Part shown: positions 34,719 to 43,476 of the stretch, piece after piece
How the letters are laid out: each line of letters starts with the position of its first letter
Position numbering within the stretch: the stretch's first letter is position 1
Source of the DNA: Myceligenerans pegani
GTDB lineage: Bacteria > Actinomycetota > Actinomycetes > Actinomycetales > Cellulomonadaceae
Reading direction: 5' to 3'
DNA: 64,000 bases
Assembly: GCF_014892515.1 (NCBI RefSeq)
Contig: NZ_JADBGR010000104.1
Coordinates: 181,507 to 245,506 of the forward strand
Made by a program: the position numbers and the translations under genes
The notes under the pieces: generated by a model
What the model saw: only the letters and a program-made list of their open reading frames with translations
Databases searched by the model: none
What the model was told of the DNA's origin: nothing

Positions 34719-37673
34719 CTACGCACGCGCGCGGAGCGCCGCCTCCGTGCGGGACGAGACACCCAGCTTGCGCAGGATCGCGGAGACGTGCACCGAGACG
34801 GTCTTCGGCGAGATGAACAGCCGGCCGGCGATCTCCCCGTTGGTCATCCCCTCCGCGACCAGGTCCAGCACCTGTCGCTCGCGCGCCGTCAGCGGCTCGG
34901 TGCCGGCCGGCGACGTCGTGTCCGACGGCGGTCGCGCGGCCCCGGCACCGGTCGTGCCCTCGGCACGCGGTTCCCCGGCACCGCCACCCAGCCCTGCCCG
35001 CTCCAGCAGCCCTGTCGCCCAGCCGGTGATCAGCCCCGCGCCGATCCGCTCCGACTCCGCCACCGCGCGCTCCAGCCGGTCGCGGGCGCCCGCCCGGTCG
35101 CCCGCGTCGAGGAGCGTCTCGCCCTCCCGGAACAGCGCGTACGGGCGCAGATGGGCCGGCCCGGGCAGGTCGGCGACCGCCGGCCACGGCCCCGTGCCGA
35201 GCTCCGCCTCGAACAGCGCCGCCCACACGGGATGCGTCGGCCAGTGGGAGCACGCCGCCAGCGCGGCACGGTACGGCGCGTCGTCCACCTCCTGGCCGGC
35301 CGCGCGCAGGCACGTGATCGCCCGGGCGGCGACGGCGAGCCGCGGCAGGTCGTACGGCGGAAGCACCTGGTGCCCCTCGGCGGCGACCTCCGACACGAGC
35401 CCGAGCGCCTGCCCCGGCTCGTCGCGCAGCAGGGCGAGCTCGGCCTGCGTGACCGCCACCTTCGACCGGACCTGCACCTCCAGGCTCCCGAACCGCTCCC
35501 AGGTGGCGGCCCGCCGCCGCGCCTCGGCCTGCGCCTCGTCCACCAGGCCGCGCCACATCGCGAGCCACGTCCAGCGCTCGGTGAGGTACGCGGCGTAGAT
35601 GCTCGTGTGCAGCAGGGGGATGTGGCGCTCGTACCAGACGGCGGCGTCGGCCCAGCGGCCCTGCCCGATCCACGCCTCGGCGATGTTCCCCTCCACCATG
35701 GAACGGGTGCCGTCGGGCATGAGCAGCGCGTCGCCGGTCGCGCCCTGCCCGCGCTGGGCGCCCTTGGCGGCGATGGCCTCCGCGCCCGCCCAGTCACCCG
35801 CGATCAACCGGGCGTCCGACCCGTTGATGTAGTACCGGCTCGCCGCGTACCAGTCGTCGCCCGCGATCTCGAACCCGCGATCGATGTCGTCGATCCCGCC
35901 GGGGTCGCCCCCCAGGTGCCGGCTCACGCCCCGCAGGTTGAGGGCCGTGGCGAGGCTCGCCTGGTCGCCGGCCGCCTCGGCGGCGTGACGGGCGCCGTCG
36001 GCCGCCTCGATCGCCTCGCGCGGCCATCCCGCGAGCATCGCGTGACGCGCCTGCATGATCAGGACCCGGGCACGCACGGAGTCGTCGGTGCCCGGCGGCA
36101 CCAGGGCGAGCGCCCGCTCCAGCAGGCCCGGGCCCTCGTCGCTCCCGGCATGACCCGCGATGAGGGCCGTCGTCGTCCGCGCCCGCGCCAGGCCGACCGG
36201 GTCGTCCTGCGGCCACTCGGCCAGCGCCTCGTGCGCGAGGGCCAGGGCGCGCTCGGAGCGGGTCGAGTTCCGCACTGTCTCGGCCACCCGCAGGAGCAGT
36301 TCGTGATGCGCCAGCCCGGCCACGTCGGCGGCGTCGGGCACCTGCTCCCAGAGCTCCAGGGCACGCTCTCCGAGGGAGACGGCGGTGGAGACCGCGGCGG
36401 CGCCGGCCGCGGCGTCGTGCCCGACGACGGCGGCCGCCAGGGCGTTGCCCAGCACGCCCGCCTTCCACCAGTGGTCGGCGATGCGGGACAGCTTCATCAC
36501 CGACCGGGCTCGGGCGTTCAGGGCCGTGGTCAGTGCCCGCGCGTACGCCGCGTGCAGGCGCCGGCGCTCGCCGGGCAGGAGTTCGGCGTACACGGCCTCC
36601 TGCACGAGGGCGTGCCGGAACTCGTAGCCCACGTCGGTCGCGACGAGGACGGCGCCCTCCACCGCCTCGCGGGTCACCTGGTCGGGGTCGTCGCCGACGG
36701 CGCCCGCGGCGTCCGCGACGACGTCGTCGAGCACGTCGTGCCAGACCCGCGGCCCGGCGACCGCCACGACCCGGCACAGCGCCTGCGCCTGGGGGCTCAG
36801 GCGCCAGTAGCGCAGGAGGAGGATGTCGCGCAGCGACTCGGGCAGCTCCGAGCCGAGGAAGCCGGCGAGCTCCTCCACGTAGAAGGGCACTCCCGCGGAG
36901 CGCTCGACGAGGTCGGACAGGGCGGCGGCATCGAGTTCGGCGGCGCTCAGGTCACGCGCCATCGTCCGGACCTCGTCCTCCCCGAGGCGGTCCAGGTCGA
37001 GGCGCGTCGCCACCCGCGCGCGGTCGAGCTCGGCGACGGCGGCCCGCAGCGGGTGCCCGCGCCCGACGTCGTCGCTGCGGTAGGTGAGCACCAGGAGCAG
37101 GCCGGCCGGCGCGGTCCGGGCCAGCCGGACGGCGAGGGCACGGGTGACGTCGTCGGACCAGTGCAGGTCCTCGAGGACGAGCAGGACGGGGCGGGTGGCG
37201 GCCAGCCCGCCCAGGAGGTTCGCGAGCACCTCGGGCAGGCGCTCGGCGCCGGGATCGCCGTCGGGCTCCACGAGCTGGGGCGCGACCACGGACAGCGCGC
37301 CCGCGCCGGGCCCGGCCGTCGCGAGGGTCCTCTCGGGGCCGAGCTCGCGCACGACGTCGTGGAGGACACCCATGAGGGCGGCGTACGGCACCGGCCCGGA
37401 ACCCGAGTCGGCGCACTGGCCGGAGACGAGCGTGACGCCCGCGGCCCCTGAGGTCAGCTCCTCGACGAGGCGTGTCTTGCCGATCCCGGCCTCGCCGGCC
37501 ACGACCACGGTGCGTCCCGCCCCGGCGCGGACGTCGTCCAGCGCCGTCCGCAGATCCTCGAGCTCGCGGGTACGACCCGCGAGGCGGGCACGGCTGACCG
37601 GCATGGGAGCATCGTCCCATGCCGGTCCGGTCGCCGTCCCCGGAATTCGGGGCGCCGTGGTCGTCATGCTCAC
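34719..37673 (-). CDS. Large LuxR-family ATPase regulator (LAL type)
   Basis: A 984-residue regulator. An N-terminal AAA-type ATPase has Walker A 'VVAGEAGIGKTRLVEEL' near residue 60 and Walker B 'RPVLLVLEDLHWSDD' near 160. A long helical TPR-like middle follows. The C-terminus is a LuxR helix-turn-helix ('PLTARERQVLDLVAEGMTNG', 'EIAGRLFISPKTVSVHVSAI'). Such LAL proteins integrate nucleotide binding with transcriptional activation, often of sugar use or secondary metabolism. It starts at GTG 37673, or ATG 37667, overlapping the small gene at 37670-37846 by 4 bases. No target is evident. Confidence 0.88.
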   Translation of the reverse strand: MSMTTTAPRIPGTATGPAWDDAPMPVSRARLAGRTRELEDLRTALDDVRAGAGRTVVVAGEAGIGKTRLVEELTSGAAGVTLVSGQCADSGSGPVPYAALMGVLHDVVRELGPERTLATAGPGAGALSVVAPQLVEPDGDPGAERLPEVLANLLGGLAATRPVLLVLEDLHWSDDVTRALAVRLARTAPAGLLLVLTYRSDDVGRGHPLRAAVAELDRARVATRLDLDRLGEDEVRTMARDLSAAELDAAALSDLVERSAGVPFYVEELAGFLGSELPESLRDILLLRYWRLSPQAQALCRVVAVAGPRVWHDVLDDVVADAAGAVGDDPDQVTREAVEGAVLVATDVGYEFRHALVQEAVYAELLPGERRRLHAAYARALTTALNARARSVMKLSRIADHWWKAGVLGNALAAAVVGHDAAAGAAAVSTAVSLGERALELWEQVPDAADVAGLAHHELLLRVAETVRNSTRSERALALAHEALAEWPQDDPVGLARARTTTALIAGHAGSDEGPGLLERALALVPPGTDDSVRARVLIMQARHAMLAGWPREAIEAADGARHAAEAAGDQASLATALNLRGVSRHLGGDPGGIDDIDRGFEIAGDDWYAASRYYINGSDARLIAGDWAGAEAIAAKGAQRGQGATGDALLMPDGTRSMVEGNIAEAWIGQGRWADAAVWYERHIPLLHTSIYAAYLTERWTWLAMWRGLVDEAQAEARRRAATWERFGSLEVQVRSKVAVTQAELALLRDEPGQALGLVSEVAAEGHQVLPPYDLPRLAVAARAITCLRAAGQEVDDAPYRAALAACSHWPTHPVWAALFEAELGTGPWPAVADLPGPAHLRPYALFREGETLLDAGDRAGARDRLERAVAESERIGAGLITGWATGLLERAGLGGGAGEPRAEGTTGAGAARPPSDTTSPAGTEPLTARERQVLDLVAEGMTNGEIAGRLFISPKTVSVHVSAILRKLGVSSRTEAALRARA

Positions 37674-37846
37674 GCCCAGCGGGCCCGGGCGGGCCGCGCC
37701 GCGGCCGCCCGGCGGTCGGTGCCGCGGCCGGTCTCCCGCGTCCCGCGGGTCTCCCGGAGCTCGCGCTCCCGGCGCTTCTGCTCGTTGCGGCGGGTGATCT
37801 CCTGCTCGTTGCGGCGGTACTCGGAGTAGTCGGTGAACCCGAACAT
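37670..37846 (-). CDS. Small charged protein coupled to the LAL regulator
   Basis: A 57-residue protein reading 'MFGFTDYSEYRRNEQEITRR' then 'NEQKRRERELRETRG' and an Arg/Ala tail. It should form one long charged helix or coiled coil. GAGGGA lies about 7 bases before the ATG at 37846, and its stop overlaps the regulator's GTG by 4 bases, so translation is coupled. I recognise no family. Its role could be to modulate the regulator, or it may simply serve as a translational lead-in. Confidence 0.6.
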   Translation of the reverse strand: MFGFTDYSEYRRNEQEITRRNEQKRRERELRETRGTRETGRGTDRRAAAARPARARWA

Positions 37847-38066
37847 GTCTGATCCCTCTGCCTTCTGGTGTCCGGCACCGGTTCCTCTCCGGCGCTGGTA
37901 CCAGCCTCGGAGATGAGGTAGCGGCGGCGGATCGGGCGGTCGCCGTATCTTCGCCGGGGCGCCCCGACCGCGTGCGGCAGCCGCCTAAGGCATCTCCCTA
38001 CCCGCCGGGTGGGGGAGCGGCGCCGCTCGACGTGAGGCGGACCGGCGGGACCGGTAATTTCTGAGC

Positions 38067-39161
38067 ATGGGACGTCTTCTGATGGACCTCGCCGTCGGAG
38101 CCGCGCACGTCGTGGCCCTGGGCATCGGCCGGATGCCCGAGCGGATGCTGCACGGGCTCGCGGGGGCGCCGCACGTCGTCGACGGACAGTCTCTCTATCC
38201 GGAGGTGCGCATCGCCCAGCGGCTCGGCGCGCTGCGCCCCACGCCCGACATCGGCGTCCTCGAGACACGCGCCCGCGTGAAGCGGCAGGCCAGGATCCTG
38301 GGGACGCGGCCCGCCGTAGGCCGTGTCGAGAACCTCAGCATCCCCGGCCCCCGGGGCCGCATCCCGCTGCGGGTCTACCAGGGCGACCCGGCCGTCCCGC
38401 CGGACGGCGTGCTGGTCTGGTACCACGGCGGCGGCTGGGTGGTGGGCGGCCTGTCCACGGCCGATCCGGTGTGCCGTGCCCTGGCACTGAGCTGCAACCT
38501 CATGATCGTGTCTGTTCGCTACGGCCTCGCTCCCGAGCATCCCTTCCCCGAGGGTCTCGACGACGCCGTGACCGCGTTCCGCTGGGTGCGGGCGAACTCC
38601 CGCCGCTGGCGTCCCGAACTGAGCCGGCTCCCGGTCGCCGTCGGCGGGGACAGCGCCGGCGGCAACGCCGCCGCGGTGGTCGCGAACCTGACGCGGGACG
38701 ACGCCGGACCCGGCGAGGCCCGCACCGGCGCGCCGGACTTCCAGCTGCTGCTCTACCCGGCCACGGACGCCACCACGCGGTACCCGTCGAGCACGATGTT
38801 CGACGGGTACGGCCTCGCGGCGGCACGCGTGAACTGGTACCTGGACCGGTACCTGACCGATCCCGGCCAGACGAAGGATCCGCGGGTGTCGCCGATGGTG
38901 GCCGACGACCTGACGGGGGTGGCGCCCGCGCACGTCGTCGTGGCCGGGTTCGACGTGCTGCGCGACGAGGGGCTGGCGTACGCCGAGCGGCTGCGCGAGG
39001 CGGGGGTCCGGGTGTCGGTCCAGGTGGCAAGAGGGCATGTGCACGCCTTCGCGAACGCGACGGGCGCCAGCCGCAATGCGCGGCGGCACCTGGCGCGTGC
39101 GGCGCGGATCACGGAGACGGCCTTGGCGCGGCGCGTTCCGCGTGTCGGTCACCCCGCGTAG
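38067..39161 (+). CDS. Alpha/beta hydrolase, HSL-type esterase
   Basis: A 364-residue esterase/lipase of the hormone-sensitive-lipase family. The oxyanion motif 'WYHGGGWVVGG', the nucleophile elbow 'VGGDSAGGNAA', the acid in 'VAGFDVLRDEG' and the histidine in 'HVHAFAN' are all present and in order. About 60 N-terminal residues are hydrophobic and helical, perhaps a cap or membrane contact. It lies just before hrcA but with its own start, and its stop falls at the CIRCE element. The substrate is unknown. Confidence 0.88.
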   Translation: MGRLLMDLAVGAAHVVALGIGRMPERMLHGLAGAPHVVDGQSLYPEVRIAQRLGALRPTPDIGVLETRARVKRQARILGTRPAVGRVENLSIPGPRGRIPLRVYQGDPAVPPDGVLVWYHGGGWVVGGLSTADPVCRALALSCNLMIVSVRYGLAPEHPFPEGLDDAVTAFRWVRANSRRWRPELSRLPVAVGGDSAGGNAAAVVANLTRDDAGPGEARTGAPDFQLLLYPATDATTRYPSSTMFDGYGLAAARVNWYLDRYLTDPGQTKDPRVSPMVADDLTGVAPAHVVVAGFDVLRDEGLAYAERLREAGVRVSVQVARGHVHAFANATGASRNARRHLARAARITETALARRVPRVGHPA

Positions 39162-39163
39162 GA

Positions 39164-39190
39164 TTGGCACTCGTAGAGCGAGAGTGCTGG
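39164..39190. promoter_or_regulatory. CIRCE operator of hrcA
   Basis: TTGGCACTC-N9-GAGTGCTGG matches the CIRCE consensus (TTAGCACTC-N9-GAGTGCTAA) except at the outer bases. It lies 13 bases before the hrcA start. It is the HrcA binding site, so the hrcA-dnaJ operon should be self-repressed and induced by heat. Confidence 0.95.
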
Positions 39191-39203
39191 GTGGAGGTGA
39201 CTC

Positions 39204-40220
39204 ATGAGCGACACGCGACGTCTCGAGGTGCTGCGCGCCATCGTGGAGGACTACGTGCACACGCAGGAGCCGGTCGGCTCGCGCGTGCTCACCGAGCGTC
39301 ACCAGCTCGGCGTCTCGCCCGCCACCGTGCGCAACGACATGGCCGCGCTGGAGGAGGCAGGGTACATCGCCCAGCCGCACACGTCCGCCGGCCGCATCCC
39401 CACGGACAAGGGCTACCGGCTGTTCGTGGACCGGCTCTCCGAGGCGCGGCCGCTGACCCAGCCGCAGAAACGGGCCATCGAGAAGTTCCTGTCCGAGGCC
39501 GTGGACCTGGACGACGTCATCGGGCGCGCCGGCCGGCTCATCGCGCAGCTCACCGGGCAGGTCGCCGTCGTGCAGTACCCGTCGCTGCGGCGCTCCGGCC
39601 TGCGGCACCTCGAGCTCGTGCCCACCGGCGAGAACCGCCTGCTCGTCGTGGTCATCACCGACAACGGGCGCGTCGAGCAACGATTCCTCGATGTGCCGGA
39701 CGACGTCGACGAGGCCACGCTCGGGGAGCTTCGTGCCCGGCTCAACGCCGCGGCCGCCGGGCGCCGGCTCACGCAGATGGACGTGGCGTTCAACGAGGTG
39801 TCCGCCGCCGTCGCCCCCGAGCACCGGCCCCTCGTCACCGCGATCGGCGAGGTCGTGACCAGCGCGCTCGACGAGGAGCAGGAGGAGCGACTCGTCGTGG
39901 CCGGCCAGGCGAACCTCGCCCGCGCGGGCATGGGGTTCGACCAGGGCCTCAGCCCGCTGCTGGAGGCGCTCGAGGAGCAGGTCGTGCTCCTGGGGCTGCT
40001 GACCGAGATGACGTCCGACGAGAACGTGGCGGTCAGCATCGGCCACGAGAACAAGCTGGCCGGGCTCTCGCGCGCGTCGGTGGTGAGCACCGGGTACGGA
40101 TCGGACGGGGACACGGTCGCCCTGCTCAGTTCCATCGGGCCGACGCGCATGGACTATCCGGGCACGATCGCCGCGGTGCGTGCCGTGGCCCGCTACCTCT
40201 CCCGGGTGCTGCCCACGTGA
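39204..40220 (+). CDS. hrcA: Heat-inducible transcriptional repressor
   Basis: A 338-residue HrcA. The N-terminal winged helix contains '[20 protein letters not shown]' and '[20 protein letters not shown]', followed by '[20 protein letters not shown]', the hallmark of the family. The start has GGAGGT 7 bases before it. It binds the CIRCE element just upstream and represses the chaperone operon, with GroEL assisting its folding. dnaJ follows after 112 bases. Confidence 0.97.
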   Translation: MSDTRRLEVLRAIVEDYVHTQEPVGSRVLTERHQLGVSPATVRNDMAALEEAGYIAQPHTSAGRIPTDKGYRLFVDRLSEARPLTQPQKRAIEKFLSEAVDLDDVIGRAGRLIAQLTGQVAVVQYPSLRRSGLRHLELVPTGENRLLVVVITDNGRVEQRFLDVPDDVDEATLGELRARLNAAAAGRRLTQMDVAFNEVSAAVAPEHRPLVTAIGEVVTSALDEEQEERLVVAGQANLARAGMGFDQGLSPLLEALEEQVVLLGLLTEMTSDENVAVSIGHENKLAGLSRASVVSTGYGSDGDTVALLSSIGPTRMDYPGTIAAVRAVARYLSRVLPT

Positions 40221-40332
40221 GCAACCGGACCCCGACCGACCCACCCGCCGACCAGTCGTACCCGCCGACCCGGGCGCGCCATGGCCACCCAGCACCGCTG
40301 CCTTCCGACCCAGAGCGAGCGAAGAGAGACCT

Positions 40333-41454
40333 GTGACCGACTACTACGAGATCCTGGGTGTCCCGCGGGACGCCTCGCCCGAGCAGATCAAGAAGGCGTA
40401 CCGCAAGCTCGCCCGCACCCTGCACCCGGACGTCGCCGGGAGCGATGGCGAGGACAAGTTCAAGGACGTCGCGCGAGCGTACGAGGTGCTCTCCAACCCG
40501 GAGAAGCGTCAGCAGTACGACATGGGCGTCGACCCCAGCGCCCCGGGTGGCGGCGCCGGCGGCGGATTCGGGAACGGGTTCGGGTTCCAGGACATCTTCG
40601 AGACGTTCTTCGGCGGGGGTCAGCCGAGCGGCCCCGTTCCCCGTGCCCGCCGCGGCAACGACTCGCTGGTGCGGCTCGACATCGACCTGGCCGAGGCCGC
40701 CTTCGGCGTCAAGCGCGAGCTCCAGGTCGACACGGCCGTGGTGTGCTCCACCTGCTCCGGCGACGGCGCCCGGCCGGGCACCACCTCCCGCACCTGCGAG
40801 GTCTGCCACGGGCGCGGCTCCGTGCAGCGCGTTGCCCGGTCGTTCCTCGGCCAGGTCATGACCACCGCGCCGTGCTCGGCGTGCGGCGGGTTCGGCACGG
40901 TCATCCCGGAGCCCTGCCCCGACTGCTCGGGCGAGGGCCGCGTGCGCTCGCGGCGCACCGTGACCGTGAACGTGCCGGCCGGCGTCGACACCGGGACGCG
41001 CATCAAGCTCTCGGCGCAGGGCGAGACGGGCCCGGGCGGCGGACCGGCCGGCGACCTGTACGTCGAGATCCGCGAGAAGTCGCACGACACCTTCGTGCGC
41101 CGCGGCGACGACCTGCACTGCACGCTTCCCGTCCCGATGACGGCCGCCGCGCTCGGCACGACCCTGTCGCTGGACACGCTCGACGGGCCGCAGGAGATCG
41201 ACATCCGACCCGGTACGCAGCCGGGACAGATCGTCACGCTGAAGAACCTCGGCGTGGGGCACCTGCACGGCAGCGGCCGGGGCGACCTCAACGTGCACAT
41301 CGAGGTCCAGGTGCCGACGGGCCTCACCGAGGAGCAGACCAGCCTCCTCCGGCAGCTTTCGGCGCTGCGCGGCGAGGAACGGCCCGAGCCGCGTCTGGCC
41401 GCCGCGCACCCGGGCGTCTTCTCCCGCCTGCGCGACAAGCTGTCCGGGCGGTGA
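40333..41454 (+). CDS. dnaJ: Chaperone DnaJ (DnaJ2 type)
   Basis: A 373-residue co-chaperone that stimulates DnaK ATPase. It has a J domain with 'HPD' at about residue 32, a Gly/Phe-rich linker, four zinc-binding CxxCxGxG repeats (CSTCSGDG, CEVCHGRG, CSACGGFG, CPDCSGEG) and the C-terminal substrate domain. The GTG at 40333 gives the exact family start MTDYYEILGVPRDAS. Linkage to hrcA marks it as the second dnaJ of Actinobacteria rather than the one in the dnaK operon. Confidence 0.96.
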   Translation: MTDYYEILGVPRDASPEQIKKAYRKLARTLHPDVAGSDGEDKFKDVARAYEVLSNPEKRQQYDMGVDPSAPGGGAGGGFGNGFGFQDIFETFFGGGQPSGPVPRARRGNDSLVRLDIDLAEAAFGVKRELQVDTAVVCSTCSGDGARPGTTSRTCEVCHGRGSVQRVARSFLGQVMTTAPCSACGGFGTVIPEPCPDCSGEGRVRSRRTVTVNVPAGVDTGTRIKLSAQGETGPGGGPAGDLYVEIREKSHDTFVRRGDDLHCTLPVPMTAAALGTTLSLDTLDGPQEIDIRPGTQPGQIVTLKNLGVGHLHGSGRGDLNVHIEVQVPTGLTEEQTSLLRQLSALRGEERPEPRLAAAHPGVFSRLRDKLSGR

Positions 41455-41509
41455 CGGATTCCTCGGGGCCGGCCGTGGAAGCGTCACGCCTGAACGCCGA
41501 GGGTGTGCC

Positions 41510-42358
41510 ATGAGCGCGCCGGTCTTCCTCGCCGAGGGGACGCGGCTGGGCGAGTACGCCGTCGGCTCGGTGTTCGTGCTCGACGGCGCGGAGGGGCGCC
41601 ACGCCGGCGTCGTGCAGCGGCGCGGGCCGGGCGAGCGGATCGACGTCGTCGACGGCGCCGGCCTGCGGCTCGAGGGCGTCGTCGAGTCCGTTGACGACGG
41701 TCACGTGCACCTCCGGGTCGGGGGCGTCGTGGCCGAGGAGCCGCCCGTACCCGTCGTGACGCTCGTCCAGGCGCTCGCCAAGGGGGACCGGGACGAGCAG
41801 GCGATCGAGGCCGCTACGGAGACGGGCGTCGACGCCGTCGTGCCGTGGCAGGCCGAGCGGTCGATCGTGGTGTGGCGCGGGCCGCGCGCGGCGAAGTCGC
41901 AGGCCAAGTGGGTGGCCACGGTACGCGCGGCGACGAAGCAGGCCCGGCGGGCGCGGGTGCCGGAGGTGGCCGCGCCGGTGACGACGAAACAGCTCGCCGC
42001 ACGGGCGCGGGACGTGGTCGGCGCCGGGGGAGTGGTGGTCGTGCTCCACGAGGAGGCGACGCTCCCGCTGCGTGAGGTGCCGCTGCCGGAGGCGACCGGG
42101 CATGAGGCGTCGGGGAGTGAGGTACCGGCCACCGGGATGCCGGTGTCCGGGGCGTCGGTGTCCGGGGCGGGTGGTTCGCCGGTGCCCGAGCTGCTCGTCG
42201 TCGTCGGGCCCGAGGGCGGGATCTCCGAGGCGGAGGTGGACGCCCTCACGGCGGCCGGCGCGGTGACCGCCCGGCTGGGCCCGCACGTCATGCGTACCTC
42301 GACGGCCGGCCCGGTCGCGGTGGCGATGCTCAACGAACGCCTCGGCCGCTGGTCCTGA
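41510..42358 (+). CDS. rsmE: 16S rRNA (uracil1498-N3)-methyltransferase
   Basis: A 282-residue SPOUT-class methyltransferase that methylates U1498 of 16S rRNA. The SAM-binding knot shows 'LLVVVGPEGGISEAEVDALT' and 'LGPHVMRTSTAGPVAVAML', the RsmE signature. A Pro/Ser/Gly-rich insertion of roughly 30 residues (near 190-220, with repeated VSGA units) sits before the knot and is not usual. It is the last gene of the hrcA-dnaJ-rsmE group and is followed by a very strong terminator hairpin. Confidence 0.94.
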   Translation: MSAPVFLAEGTRLGEYAVGSVFVLDGAEGRHAGVVQRRGPGERIDVVDGAGLRLEGVVESVDDGHVHLRVGGVVAEEPPVPVVTLVQALAKGDRDEQAIEAATETGVDAVVPWQAERSIVVWRGPRAAKSQAKWVATVRAATKQARRARVPEVAAPVTTKQLAARARDVVGAGGVVVVLHEEATLPLREVPLPEATGHEASGSEVPATGMPVSGASVSGAGGSPVPELLVVVGPEGGISEAEVDALTAAGAVTARLGPHVMRTSTAGPVAVAMLNERLGRWS

Positions 42359-42366
42359 CGCCATCG

Positions 42367-42411
42367 CCCGCCGAGGCAGTGGGTCCGTGTGGAACCCACT
42401 GCCTCGGCGGG
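42367..42411 (+). terminator. 18-bp terminator hairpin after rsmE
   Basis: Arms 42367-42384 and 42394-42411 are perfectly complementary over 18 bp with a 9-base loop, 8 bases after the rsmE stop. It ends the hrcA-dnaJ-rsmE transcript and may also limit read-through from the convergent OmpA gene. Confidence 0.85.
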
Positions 42412-42516
42412 CCTGACCGTCGCAACCGGTTCCGGGCCGCCGGAGGGCGTGCGAAGACCGAGGACGCGACGCAGGAGCGCCCGCAGGCCTGAGCCCGGCG
42501 GTTCCGGAAAACACTG

Positions 42517-43476
42517 TCAGTCCCGGACCACGAACTCCACGCGGCGGTTCTTCTCCAGGTCCGCGAACGTCAGGGGCGCGACCCGCGGGCGAGACTCGCC
42601 GAACCCCTTGTACGACAGCCGGTCCTCGTCCACGCCGAGGTCGACGAGCCGGTCCAGCACCGTCCGCGCGCGGCGTTCGCTCAGCCTCTGGTTGTCGTCC
42701 TCGTCACCACGAGAGTCCGTGTGGCCCTCGATGCGGACCCGCACGTCCGGGTGCTCCTCCAGCACGCGGGCCGCCTGCCGCACCACCTTCTTGCCGTCCC
42801 GGGTCAGCCGGGCGCTGTCGGTGACGAAGGTGATGTTCGGGATCTCGACGAGGTCGTCCTGGGCCTCTGCCCTTTCCTTCTTCGTCGGCTCGCGGTCCGC
42901 GTCATCGGAGTCGCTCTCGGCCGAGTCGTCGTCCCCGGAGCCGCCGTCGCCGTCCTCCGAGTCGGAGGAGCCCGAACCGGATCCGTCGTCCTCCGACTCG
43001 GAGTCGTCGGAACCGGCGTCGTCCGCGTCGGAGCCGATGTCGTCGGAGCCGGCGTCCGCGTCGTCGGTGCCGTCCACCGCCCCGTCGTCGGCGGAGTCGC
43101 CGGAACCCGAGTCGCTGTCGTCGGCCGTGACCTCACCCGCGGTGCCGTCGTCGTCGGCCTCGCCGCTCGCGACGGCGTCGAGGTCCACCTCGCCGTCCGG
43201 ACCGACCGCCCGCACCACCCGGACGCCCGTGACGTCCCGGACCACCGCGCCCGCCGCGGCCGCCGCCGTGGTGGTGCCCGCCTCGACGGTCGCGTCGCGG
43301 CCGACGAAGCTGACGTCGGCGCCGGCGACGCCGGCCGCGGAGAGCGCCTCCTGCGAGCTCGCGGTGAGCTTGTCCTCGATCTGCTCGCGGAACCCGGTGT
43401 CCTGCCAGCTCGACAGGCCGGCCAGGGCCAGCACCGCGACGACGATCGGGCCGAGCAGCGCCTTCAGCGTGCTCAT
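42517..43476 (-). CDS. BON-like / OmpA-family envelope protein with acidic linker
   Basis: A 319-residue protein. One N-terminal membrane segment is followed by a BON-like region (about 27-92). Residues 104-196 are an extraordinary Asp/Ser/Gly/Glu-rich linker. The C-terminus is an OmpA peptidoglycan-binding domain ('ARVLEEHPDVRVRIEGHTDS', 'RLSERRARTVLDRLVDLGVD'). Membrane anchor, BON and OmpA recall OmpATb/ArfA of Mycobacterium tuberculosis. Its ATG overlaps the stop of the helix-hairpin-helix protein gene by 4 bases, so the two form an operon. It probably binds the cell wall outside the membrane; the linker may bind cations. Confidence 0.85.
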   Translation of the reverse strand: MSTLKALLGPIVVAVLALAGLSSWQDTGFREQIEDKLTASSQEALSAAGVAGADVSFVGRDATVEAGTTTAAAAAGAVVRDVTGVRVVRAVGPDGEVDLDAVASGEADDDGTAGEVTADDSDSGSGDSADDGAVDGTDDADAGSDDIGSDADDAGSDDSESEDDGSGSGSSDSEDGDGGSGDDDSAESDSDDADREPTKKERAEAQDDLVEIPNITFVTDSARLTRDGKKVVRQAARVLEEHPDVRVRIEGHTDSRGDEDDNQRLSERRARTVLDRLVDLGVDEDRLSYKGFGESRPRVAPLTFADLEKNRRVEFVVRD

